NCBI GenBank assembly: GCA_029532415.1
Contig: JAQOTA010000054.1
Location: 186,001 to 250,000, forward strand
Length of the DNA stretch: 64,000 bases
Direction: 5' to 3'
Source of the DNA: Marasmius tenuissimus
Lineage: Eukaryota; Basidiomycota; Agaricomycetes; Agaricales; Marasmiaceae
Every line of letters starts with the position of its first letter. The stretch's first letter is position 1. Shown piece by piece: positions 45,666-57,000 of the stretch. The notes beneath the pieces were generated by a model, which was not told the origin of the DNA, did no database searches, and saw only the letters and a list, made by a program, of their open reading frames with translations. The position numbers were made by a program, and so were the translations under genes.

Positions 45666-46439
45666 AGCTGCTCCGTCGGTTTTGTAGTTTGGGGTGTAGG
45701 TTTAGGAAGATTAGGCGCCGGTACAGGATGTTGGCGTTAAATCAGTATGTCGACCTTTCTTGATTCGATCTGGGGTATTGTATGCTAACAGTAGTCTCAG
45801 CTGCAGCATTCGGTTTATGTGCTCTATCCGGGAATACCTGTGTCGGCGTCAAGTAGATATCGGCTCTGGTAAGGGAAGGAATTCAAATTCAAACGAAATG
45901 ATGCTAGGGTCGCAGGGATATTGTTAGGTTGGCTTCATCCCCTTTTTTGTCGCCGCATATATTTGTCTGACAGAACATATGACACAGGGTCATGCTAGAG
46001 CGACGATATATGGGGTAAAGCAAAATACCTCTCCGAGTATTGTGACTTCATGGGGGCGTTGCTTTCATGCGGTTGGTGCACGCGATTTCAGAGCCAGAGG
46101 TTGTGGATTTGTCCTCAGTAAGCACTCGGTAGCCCGAGCGAATATCTGGTGCTCCCTCACCAGGCATTTTCAAAAGCAGAAGCGGAGAAAGCCTCGAGTT
46201 GTGTTGACGAAGACCCTGATGAGGCTAAGAGAAGGACTTTACTTTGTCGTACGTCAATTTCTTTACTTTCTCCATCGATAGATTGTGCTCACGGATCTTC
46301 TACATGCAGGCAAACATTCTCCTCGCTGTCTGCGCTGCGAGTACTGGAGTTTTTGCCATCAACGGCACTTGCGATCTTTACTGGGCATCCTACCCTCCGT
46401 GCTCCTGATCGCTTTGATCTTGTATGCACTTCTATTTAC

Positions 46440-46670
46440 CCCTTTCCTTTCCTCTCGGTCGTTGGCACCACAATCCGTTTGACCGCCGGTATCCTTCATT
46501 TTCCGGCGACCAGGTTCGAAACCCTGGGCGCTCTGTTACCCAAAACTCGCACTCGGCTGCCATCCAGTTTCACGGAACACTTGCTGCGGAACCGGTACTT
46601 TGTTAGTATTCGAAGCCAGGATGTAAGGCTGGGTGAAGCAAGCGCCTGGAGGAACGTAAGATGTAAGTAC
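46440..46670 (+). pseudogene. Family F relic 6
   Basis: Frame RLTAGILHFPATRFETLGALLPKT, the counterpart of LAGGNQ..LATTTDISGAL, followed by a shared region near gctgggtgaagcaagcgcc. It sits inside a longer 217-codon frame (46149-46802) that has no other support. Confidence 0.45.
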
Positions 46671-46802
46671 CTTTGTGACTCGATCCTACTCCACTTCTCA
46701 CTAATGGTGCCTTCTTCTGATTATAGCAGACTGAACTCGAGGCTCCGATTATATTTCGTCTACGTTGTACCCATCAGGCTGTCTTTGGCGTACGGTATGT
46801 GA

Positions 46803-47475
46803 TCCGATTTAGCCCTCTGTTGTTCGTTATCGCTGATTCGTCTCTTCCCGGTAGTACAGACGGATAATCAACTTCTTCGAATGGTCGGAATATCCGGGTG
46901 TATGGATGAACCTCAGACGACTGATTAGATGGAGGAATGTTAGTTAAACCGACGTGGACGTCGTGGTGTATGTGGAATATAGTCGTCAGTTTACATCAAG
47001 TACTCGAAACAACAGGTTGTTAGACCTCTAACCATACGGATTACTTCCGACTCGCGTCTAAGGAGACACAAAGTCGCGGTCCTCACTGCATCCGTTATCT
47101 GAACTACAACTCGACAAGCAATTTATTTGGAGCCATGACTTTCTATCGGAGTCGAACGAGGCAAGTCAATGGAGTAGGGGGGGAGTAGCAGTATGATCGC
47201 CTTTACTTTGGGTCCCGTACTCGCTTTTGGCAGGGCAGCCTGGCCTGTAATATAGCAAGGGCTTGGTCGTCTACTCGTACTGCTTAAAGTGGTGTCGCAG
47301 GGGAGGGGATGAGAAGCTCAGTCGAACTAGGGTGATGGCTGAAGACACGGGAGGCGATATGTTCGCCCACTGACAACGTGAGATGGCATACATATAGCTT
47401 TTCATGCTGTCTCCAATATTCTAAGTAATGATCACTTGCATCTCCAGGTTTAAAGAGCTCTCTGACACGTTGGTC
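46803..47475. other. Intergenic, nothing identified
   Basis: No domain, repeat boundary or RNA gene seen. Confidence 0.4.
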
Positions 47476-47479
47476 GTGG

Positions 47480-47675
47480 TGATTGCTGCCAATACTCGCC
47501 CACTCACGGCACCGCCCACGGCAATCACCCTTTGTTGGCCACTATGATCAATATCCCCAGCACTCTTCTTTTCACGAGCAGCACCACGGCGGTCCCCAAC
47601 TCAAGCAGAGCTTTCTTGGATTCCCGATGTATATTCGTCGCTCTGGATTGGAGCGTACGATGTGTACTATTAGAC
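47480..47675 (+). pseudogene. Family F relic 7
   Basis: Near-duplicate of 38150-38345 (cacgagcagcaccacggcggtccccaa block; ends at the same tagacgcccgtacg), lying 0.55 kb beyond the 3' end of E copy 3. Confidence 0.55.
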
Positions 47676-48217
47676 GCCCGTACGCTTTGTACGCTTTTTA
47701 TCTGATTCTGACGGCTGACCGCTGTCGTCCTGTTCTGGCAAGTGATTCTCGATTCGAAAACGCTCCCTTAATCGCTCACGAGCCTCGGTATAAACCTGGC
47801 TTGGACCAACGAAGATGTGTCTCCATATTTCCTCCTGTGACGACCTCAGTCCCGATCCTGGTACGTCCTACATCCGTTTTCCTTGTTCGGGGTGAATTTA
47901 GTACTCAATATAATTTCATTTAGTCGAAGCTACATCAACTCGAGAAGAGCATGATACTAATGGCAGGCTAATGGGGCTTCGTCGAAACATCAGAGGTCGA
48001 TATTTGAGGGGCAACACGTATAATATTTTCCTCAGGTACAAATCGAAGCAGAACCACAAACGACTATACATATATGCGGTACGTATGATCTACATAGTAC
48101 ATACAGATCGTCTCTGCGGATATTGACTACTCGGAGCTCGCTGCAGGTATTATAAATACACTATCAGAGATTCAGCACATAGTTCGAGATGTAATCAAAC
48201 CAATCCATCGCATTATA

Positions 48218-50667
48218 TCAAACACCATTCTTCTTCCAGAGCGCCCTCAGCTTACGAAGGATTCTATGCTTTGTCTTTGTCTTTTGCTGACCTATTGGCC
48301 GACGGGACTTGAAACCAAGCTTCCCGAGTAACATCGACCAGCGAGAACGAGGACTGCTGGGGCCTTCGGGCCTTGGAACGTTCACGTTCAGACTCGCTAG
48401 CCGCAATACTGAGCAAAATCCCAGACCAAAACGAGTGGAACGGTAGGCTCACTGATTTCGTTGCGAGCGTCAATAGGACTGGTCTCTTTCAGCTCGTCTC
48501 GAGTCAGCGGGTGAGAACAAGTATCTGTTGCTGGGTTGATAGATGAGTGATCTGGCTAAGACATGAGATGTGAATGACTTACCTCCTTCATTCGGTCCTT
48601 CGGATGTTAAAATGTCAGGTTCAGTGTTGAGCTGTTCCTCGATCAACGCCTAGACATCATGTGGATCATCTCAAAAGTCTTGTCAGTATGTTTGGGAATA
48701 TTCGGAGATATTTCCTACCACGTAACAGTTCGGGATAGCTGTGGTCTCGAGCATACTGTCTCCCATCTGGGTTATAATCCCTTGAGAGTAAGTAATCCAC
48801 AGTAGCTAAACAGAAATTATAATCCTGTTTTGACCCTATTTCTATACTTGTCCTCAGTTCTGGGACACCATATTTCTTCCAATCCTCCTTGGGGATTACA
48901 TTTTTGCCATCGGAGCCCAGGGACCAATAGAATAACCCATCGGGAAGAGGGTAGGGTACACAATGCATGCCATTGATATGCTCAACTGGAATGGGCGGAA
49001 CAAAAAGATAGACTGGAGTAGGCTGTGTTGTTGGGTCATGGAGGAATGTGCTGTGTAACATGATGTGTATTGTGTTGATGAACACTGGCGGGACCAGATG
49101 ATGAACAAGCAACAAGCCTTCAATAAAATATGGACTCACCAACATCACCTTCCGGGTGTTCAGGACTGTGAACAAAGGCGGAAGACTGGCTGAGATACGC
49201 AGCAACAAGTTGGGTTGGAAGGTGAAATGAGAAAGCAACCGCAAAAGCGCCAGGCCTGCGGAACTCGAAATCGATACGATGGGGAACTATTCCGATCAGT
49301 AGAGAGCACCCCTGTGCTGGCGCATAGCGCACATACCTTCCCTGGAATAACTTGCACAGATGTCGCGGAAGAAACTCCAAAGCGAGCGTTCAGGAGAAGG
49401 GAGCGAAGGGAAATGAGCAATGATTCCTTTCTGGCGGTGTACGACAGCCCCAAGAGTGAGGAGGCCATGTGGAGCAAATTCTGACAAGTCCGAGTGTTGG
49501 TAACACGCCTCATTGAGTGACGAAATCAGGCACAGAAAGTCGCCCAAGTGTTGCTCTGACCAAGCGACAATATCGTTGGCATTGAGTTGTGGATGAGTTC
49601 CTTGGTGCACTGGGATCGTTCGAAGAAGCTGCAAGGACTGGGGCTTATCCAGTGATGGAACAGAGGTAGGTGCGATGTCGTACTGCCATGACAGAGTTTT
49701 GAGATTAAAGTTCCAGTCGGCGTCCTGACCCGAAACCTGTTGTACTATTATTAGATACCCAGCTCTAAAAATAGCAAAACTGACCGGAAATTCCGCATCC
49801 AATGCCTTCAATGAGGAGGCCTAATGACATTTTCAGCCAACTCACGAGCTGGAAGTGGAAAGATGGTTACAAAGGTATAGAGGAGGTAAAGAAGCACAAC
49901 AAATTGGTTCTTGTGTCGGCAGAGGAGGTCTCTTCTATTTGCAAGCTCTATGATTTAGTCAGGCCCGTGGATGCTCCCTCTGTCGACAAATGTCCGTACC
50001 GTCGTGTGATATGAAGGCCGGCATATCAAGTCGACCCAATCCAAACACCTGAGTCCGTAAGGGTGACCTGGCCGAATGAATGAATGTCCGTAAACCCCCT
50101 GACTTGTAATTGTGACCCACGTGTGTAAAGGCAAACTCTCATAAATCTGTTTCCAAACCTAAACCGGGCCGTTATTCCATGACCCCAGATCTCCGAATAG
50201 AACTGACTATTGTGACTATCTCCTTGTCTTCCTTGTTCTCTGGCTCAAAGACGAACAATGTAAACTTGTGGTTGGAAAACTCGACTAGTTCCACACTGTA
50301 CGCCTTTTTATGGATCTTCACTGTTCTGACCTCAACACGGTGTCGAAAAGGATTTGTGGTCTTGAATTGCTGCTTGACGGTCATTTCCATCACACCCGAG
50401 TAAACTTGGTTACGCAGAATCATGTCGCCTTGCCGAATCTCCCTGAACCGATCTTGAATCGGCTAGCTCAACAAAAGTCAGCTAACGCTTCGTGAATGAC
50501 GAGAGGAATATCGGCACCATCAACCTGTTGCAGCCCTGCCCTCGAATGCACAACGATCTTTCATTGTCGAGGTTATTGTTGATGATGATGTTACCGTCGG
50601 CTTGATAGAATTGCTGTTTTCCTTCAATGGATATACCCGCGAGGGAGGTAAACATTGTTGTCGACAT
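48218..50667 (-). pseudogene. Gene family E, copy 3
   Basis: ATG at 50667: MSTTMFTSLAGISIEGKQQF. Exon 2 encodes ILRNQVYSGVMEMTVKQQF and AYSVELVEFSNHKFTLFVFE. 49811-49337 is a long open exon: DADWNFNLKTLSWQYDI, NANDIVAWSEQHLGDF, LITL-type GLLTLGAVVHRQKGIIAHFPSLPSPERS. Introns: 49287-49336 (50 nt), 49085-49139 (55 nt) and 48531-48582 (52 nt), all matching copies 1 and 2. The PPIPVEHINGMHCVPYPLP exon follows. A segment is lost near 48655 (DDPHDV then TAG), and roughly 40 bp near 48410-48450 (GTGAGC...CTCAG) is extra relative to copy 2. The last exon ends at 48218 with GKLGFKSRRPIGQQKTKTK. Likely a pseudogene, though less damaged than copy 1. Confidence 0.75.
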
Positions 50668-51260
50668 GACAGTGAAGAAGAAGAGATTATAGGGTATTGT
50701 GAACGGCGACGGAGAAGACAAGATTATGTATCCAGAATCTCGTGGCATACACGATTTGTCACTGCTCTTCAATACCCACTTCTGACTCGAGATTGCTATT
50801 CATGGCGATGAACACGACGGTTAATACAAAACATCGCGTTAGTCACTGGTGGCAAGAACTTTGTGCAACGTGGACACGATCGGGGTCGAAGGTTGAACCG
50901 GTATTCGAGCGTTCAAACAGAGTTTGAGAGCTTCGGTATACCGTCAGGCCAAGTGAGGCCAATTCACTCATTTCCCGTAGGCGCAGGTGACCTTGTGAGA
51001 ACCTTATTTACGCTGCCCCCAGAACATGAACCAAACCGCAAGTGCACCACGTTTTAGCTATGGATCAGAACCTTCAGGAGACAAAGTCGTCACTGATTAC
51101 TGGATGAAAGTCCGTTATACAATAAGAAAAAGGCGAACCTTCGACTTGGCTAAATGCATCGATCCCAGAAATTGGTGGCGTCACCTCGCAGCATCGAAAC
51201 AGGAACGGTTGAAGCCTCGTTGGGAGGTATCCAACTTGCATGCCACTAATCCTCACCTTG
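50668..51260. other. Upstream flank of E copy 3
   Basis: Conserved with 41332-41940 and 23290-23921. Confidence 0.6.
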
Positions 51261-51900
51261 GGTGTGTGTAGTTCGAAGTGAACGGCCGGCGAGTTTGATT
51301 GGTGCTGCGACTGAACGCATGGATTGATTCCTGACCTTCTCGGTGAGGGAATCATCCTTCAGACCTATTCGACAGGACCCTAATCAGTGTTTAGTCCCTG
51401 CTGTGATTATGACTCCCAACCATCTTGTAACCCTGACCATTGGAGACCGTCCCAAAAAACGAATAAATCGTATTCAGATTGGGATCTCGTTCGAAGAGCG
51501 CCATTCAACTCGTGCTAATCACATTCAATAGACCAAAAATACCGGAAACTACACGTTTCGGCAACATGGGTTCTAAATGATCGGACACACATTCGTGGAG
51601 AAGGCATACGCTCAGATTTCCTCCATGCGCATGCAAACAGCCGACCGCGGTGAGTCGCATCGATCGCACACGTCCCGTATGATGGCTTCCTGTCCCGATG
51701 TCTCGATCCACGTTCGTTCTTGCGAGGTGCCCAACACCGGGTCTCTCGGTAGAGTCTACTGGTCAGCATACTCTGTTGCTTCGAAGCAACACCCAAATAT
51801 GACCGGAATTTCTCGATTGTTTCTCGACTGTGGGCGAAATGGAAGAGGAGTTCGACGGAGACTGCGCAAAAGAAGCGAGTATGATCGACCAAAGTGATCG
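51261..51900. other. Segment unique to the E copy 3 flank
   Basis: Interrupts the alignment with copies 1 and 2 (about 640 bp). No terminal repeat or TSD found, so it may be an old insertion with eroded ends. Confidence 0.35.
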
Positions 51901-52140
51901 TCTACAACGCAGGATGGAAATTATGACCACGTTCCACAGTACTTATGTCTGAACGACCAGGGCGCCACCCAGGGGAAAAAAGAAGTCATGTGAGAGGCAA
52001 ACGAGTTGTATGTCCGCAACGTACAGCAGACTGGCGTTGAAACCGTCAAACACCATGAAGCATGAGGGAAGAAGCGACTCGGAGCAGATATAGATGTCAA
52101 GTCACCAGCTTTGTTGTCAATGGGGGTCAGCACATTCTGA
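51901..52140. repeat. Flank module M, copy 4 (partial)
   Basis: cagtacttatgtctgaacgacc and ccgcaacgtacagcagactgg correspond to 42871-43015. Similarity fades after about 52060. Confidence 0.6.
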
Positions 52141-53908
52141 ACGATTGATTCAAGTCTGCAATTCTACAAACCTCGAATAGAACCTTTTAAATGAGAACTT
52201 CAAGGAACATCGAGTTCGAGACGCACCTTTCCAATCTTACCATTACAATAATACTGACGATGCTCCAGACACCCGGTACCGATACTCCGACAACAATTCT
52301 TCATTTATTTAGTAGCCTATGTTGGGAATCCTAGTCAGTGATAGCTAGTAAGACGAGGAGGTCTCTCTGGTGTATTGCTCGAGTACAGTCAACGCATGTT
52401 TGATTCGCGCTCGATACCCGTGTTGAACGGTTTCCGAGTATCTATCGGACGCCTTATTGATCTTTCTACACTTGAAGATAGGGCGATAGATATCTACCTG
52501 CACAGGCTACGTCAGTCAATGGTGCCGACATTGGAATCTGGCGGACGTGACGCTACGGATCTATGTCAGGAACAAAGGGTTGCAATTGCCACTAACATAT
52601 AGGATACGGCCCTCCATGTATCGTGCGTATTCACCACAATCGGCAACCCTAGCTCGAGACCACCAAGTCATGATTTTCACCCAAACTGTTATTTGACGGT
52701 GACAATGACTGCTGTTTGGCTCGCATTTCCGAAAGTAAACAAACAGTAGTACGCTCGTGGGCGTGTCTCCGCTAGATGCCAGTCCATCCCGAAGTTAGTT
52801 CGTGCTTTGTGTTGAGAAGTACCGAGCAGTTATGGACTGAAGGATTTTGTTGCATAGTATTGAAATTTTGATTCACCTAACGCTCATGGATAAGTAGCTG
52901 TTCGGGCGTATATGTGGCCGAGGTTCCAAGGCCGCTGGATGTACTATCTTTTCGATAGATGTACACGTACCAACTCATCAACATCTGGCATAAGTACTTG
53001 AGATTAGCGAACTTTGAGCAATGGATTTGGGGCATAAAGCTTGAGGTAACCATACTTCCAGATACTTCATGTCCTACTATCAGTAACTCGCAAAAATTAA
53101 AATGGAAGGGTCATTGAGCGTCACTGGATTCAAATCAGTTAAAGAAACTGGACTTGTGATTACCTTTTCTTTCGAGGAAAGACAAGGATCTGAGATAAGT
53201 CTGAGACAGTTTAGGGTGGGGAAGCGGGAAATTGGACTGGTCATCGTGGCCGTAAGAGTGTCTTGTGTTTTAGCGACTTGAGGAGCTTAGAGAGGCGAGT
53301 GGTGCTCATAATCCTCTCTGGTATATGGTGTAGTGCAATTAAGTCGAGTATGGTCCGAGGTTTCGGCATCTACTACCTATAATTGACTAAGTACTTGATG
53401 ATTTTGAGGAATGATAGCTGAGGCGACGCCGGCGGCCAGAGATGTGACCAGGGACCTTTGAAGGGCGGAAAGGTATCGCTCGTGGGACCGTTATTGTTGA
53501 ATGGCGTCCAGAGTTTCCTGAAAAACCGGCCCACGGAGCTCGAGCCGTGATCTAAGGCTTCTGGGTTTGAAGCGATGGAGGCGGGTGTAAGGTGCTCTCA
53601 AGGGTGTTGTCCATCGTCTTCTCTGTCTTGTACGCTGGAGTCCACGCGCTCTTGAAGGAGACCACGCCGAGTTGTGCGGCTTGGGTGCGGGGAAAACCAC
53701 AAGATGATGAAGAGAAAACAGGACCTACCCGGACCCTTTCACCGTCACCATCCATCTCTTAGCGTGTTTGTAGTTTTCGATTCCATCTATTCCTGATTTT
53801 ATGTCGTAGCTTATGCCGCAAACCGTGGCGTAGCGGGAGGATTGACATGCAAAGCTAGGGTATGTCATTCAGTTTACTTGGTCTGGGGAAGTCGTCGTGG
53901 TCGTCGTT
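52141..53908. other. Intergenic, nothing firmly identified
   Basis: No conserved frame. 53600-53850 is a diverged repeat shared with 6860-7085. 53880-53908 (tcgtcgtggtcgtcgt) is the left flank of element D and may be the very start of repeat B'. Confidence 0.4.
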
Positions 53909-54055
53909 GGGACAGCGCAACTGAGCTGAAGACGAGATGAATGCGTGTGTCTATCTGGTATGATGATGAGATCTATGTACATGCGCTACCAACGAGGATC
54001 TATGTGGCCAAACATGGCCAAGCTATGACGATATCGTGGGAAACCCCCTACTACA
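53909..54055 (-). repeat. Element D 3' LTR
   Basis: On the minus strand TGTAGTAGGGGGTTTCCC...GCGCTGTCCCA. Very short for a Ty3-type LTR. A TGGCCAAACATGGCCA palindrome lies in it at 54006-54021. Confidence 0.95.
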
Positions 54056-54070
54056 TGTGCCCCCTTTAAA
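54056..54070 (-). other. Element D polypurine tract
   Basis: The minus strand reads TTTAAAGGGGGCACA directly before the 3' LTR. Confidence 0.75.
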
Positions 54071-54094
54071 AAAATGCGTCGCGCTCGACGCTGA

Positions 54095-57000
54095 TCACGG
54101 CTGAACCCCCTCGCTCTCTGTCTTATCTGCCTCTACTTGCTTCTGCTTCTCCTCCTCTACCAATCTCTCCTCCAGCTCTCTCTGTTTTTCCGCTAGCTCT
54201 GTGCCTTCTCTAGGGTTAAACCTCCTCAGGTTTCTTGCGCTGGTCGTTCCCTCCAACCGTAACCCATCGAGCGTCTCCAGAACATAGGAGTTGACGTTTC
54301 GCTCTACTACTCTCTTCGGCATGCTCCACCTCGGCACTATCTTCCTCTCCGTTTTGAAGGTCGTATCCCATGACCTCTGGTACACTTGCACCAAGTCCCC
54401 CTTGTTGAATACCACTTCCTTCGGATGCCTCTCTAGCACTCTCTTGTCGAAGACCTCCTTTCTCTTCCACGCGTGCCGGACCATCTGGTCATAACCATCT
54501 AGCTGTTGCTGTGCCACGTACGCCGCCTGAGTTGCTACCTCTGATGCGGTGGGTTGTTTCTGTGCTATTTCGACTGGTGTTTTGGTTGTGTTGACGACCC
54601 GTCCTAGCAGTAGTTCTTTCGGCGTGAACCCCAAGGATGGTAGTATTCGGTTATTCAGGCTCTGTACGGCCTCTTGGAGATGTTCCGGCCATTTGTATGG
54701 TAGCGTTGACCAATCCATCGCTTTGAACTCCTCGGAGTCTTCACCTAGTTCTGGTGCGCATAACCGTTTGAGTACGTGGAGTAAGAGTCGGTTCGTGCCT
54801 TCTACGAGTCCGTTGACCCATGGCGAGTATGCTGGCGTTACGTGGTGCGTGATCCCCTTCTTCTCGCAGAAGTTGGCTACGTCTTTGTTTTTGAAATGTG
54901 ACCCGCCGTCCGTCATGAAGGTTTCCGGTGGGACATATGCAAAACAGAGTTTATCGAGGCTATTCGTGGTGGTTTTGGCTGTTCCCGCGGTCTTCAGAGC
55001 GTCCGCCCATAGGTGCTGCGAGTACACGTCCAAGTACATCCCGAGGTTATGATACCCCCCTTTCCCTTTCGGCATCGAGAGGTAATCCCCTACGATCATT
55101 TCGAGTGGATGTCGTCTGGTGATAGGGTTGAGTAGAGCATGGATATATGCCGGCCCGAAGTTTTTGCAACGCGGACATTCTGTTATGGCTTTCGTGATGG
55201 ATTCGTCGAGCTTCGGACTCCAGATCCTGTCGAGTAAGTTGATTTTTACTATGTCCCTTCCCCAGTGCCCTTTCTCCTGATGTTCCTTCCTCGCCAACTC
55301 TACTGCTTCCTTCCTCGTAACACATTCTACCCTTGCCCTCGCTCTAACTCCCCCATTTCCTCCTACTCTATATAATTTTCCTTCTTCTATTATATACTGC
55401 GATGCTCTATGCTGTGCTTTTTTCTTTTCTTTTAACGATTTTTCTGATCTGATGTTTGCTATCGCTTCGACAACCTCTTGAAATAACGGTTCCTCTTCGA
55501 ATCTTTTCCACAGCTTTGTTAGCTCCTCGTCCTCTTTCCCTTCTACTCCAAAAACGTCGTTGACCAACCCTCTTGAACTCTCCCAATCTTCACTCACTGT
55601 CCATTCGCTTCCGTCCCCTACTGTCCGTTCAGTTCCTTCCCACATCCTACTCATTCCATCTGCTACCACGTTCAACTTCCCTGGTATATGCCGCACGTCA
55701 ACGATGTTGTGCGCTAGGATTCCATCTCTCCACCTTGCATGCGCCGCGTTGAGTTTATCGTTCATGAGAACGTCGCGCAGTGCTTGGCAATCCGTCTCAA
55801 TTTCGACTGGAAATCCCCATACGGTGTCTGCAAACTTGTCTAGGCCGAACTTTAACGCTGCGAACTCGAGGAGAAATGGTTTGTACTTCTTCTCTGAACT
55901 CGACGTTCTCTTCGATGCAAATCCAATGGGGTGCGTCTCTGTTTTGACCGTTCCGTTAGCTCTTTTTCTCTCGAATCTTTGTGCTAACACCGCCGCGAAC
56001 CCTTCCTGGCATCCATCCGTCGTGATGATGAAGTGTGACCCGTCCCACTTTGGCGCCTTAAGCACCGGTTCTGAGACAAGCCTCTTCTTGAGGTCCAGGA
56101 ATGCTTTCGTCTGGTTCTCCCCCCATACTTCCTCCAGCTTGAAGTTCTCCATCGTCGTCCTATACACCGTCTTCGAACACTTGTCTGGAAGCTTCACCAT
56201 CTTCAACAAGTCTCTTAACGGTCCCTCTACCCTGGCGTAGTTCCGTATGAGGTCTCTGAAGTGTCCTGTGAGGCCCAGAAATGATGCTAGATTCAACGCA
56301 GTTTCGGGTCTCGGCCAATTGACGATGGCTGTCAACTTCGCTGGGTCCGTTGTAACTCCATTTTCTCCGACCTTCGCCCCTGCAAAGATGCCTTCTGCCA
56401 CAAAGAACTCCGACTTGCTTGCTGACAGCGACAAGTTCTTCTCCCGCACCCTTTTCAGGATCTGCCGTAACTTGCTCATCATCTCATCGAATGTATCTGC
56501 TGCTGTGGCGCCGTCGTCGACAAACAGTTCCATTGTTCCGTTGCCTACGAGGTCCCCGAGATGTTTTGCTGTCATGTCGGCGAACGTTGACGGGGCTCCC
56601 GTAAGTCCGAAGGGCATCTTCCTGTACCAGAAGTACCCTCGTCCTTCCACGTAAAACGCCGTGTATGGTCTAGACTCTTCCTCGACCTCCACTGCATAGA
56701 ATCCCGATGCGAAATCAAAGCATGACATGAATTTATGGCCACTCAATGCCTGTTGCTTCGTTCTGATGTCTCCTTGTGGCATTGGCGCGATTGTTGTATG
56801 CTTGTTGACCTCCCCAAAGTTTTGACATACTCTCCACTTCTGCGGTTTGTTCTTCCCTTCTTTCTCTCTCTCTTCGTTCTGTTCCTCTACCTCCTCATTC
56901 GGGAAACACAGCTCTACCCCCGCCTTTACACACTCCGCGTTCAACCTCTTCATTAACTGTTCGACTGACAGTCCTTGTCCTTCATGCGCCTTTTTCGCCA

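Noticed and set aside
46505..46525. B-box-like GGTTCGAAACC as part of a tRNA gene
   Set aside because: No A box or cloverleaf could be built around it.
46149..46802. 217-codon plus-strand frame as an intact gene
   Set aside because: Only a short internal part resembles family F; the rest has no support and lies in a relic region.
53961..53989. Second primer-like sequence (TGGTAGCGC on the minus strand) inside the element D LTR
   Set aside because: It lies within the LTR, not after it, and is too short to mean anything; the true site is at 60382-60404.
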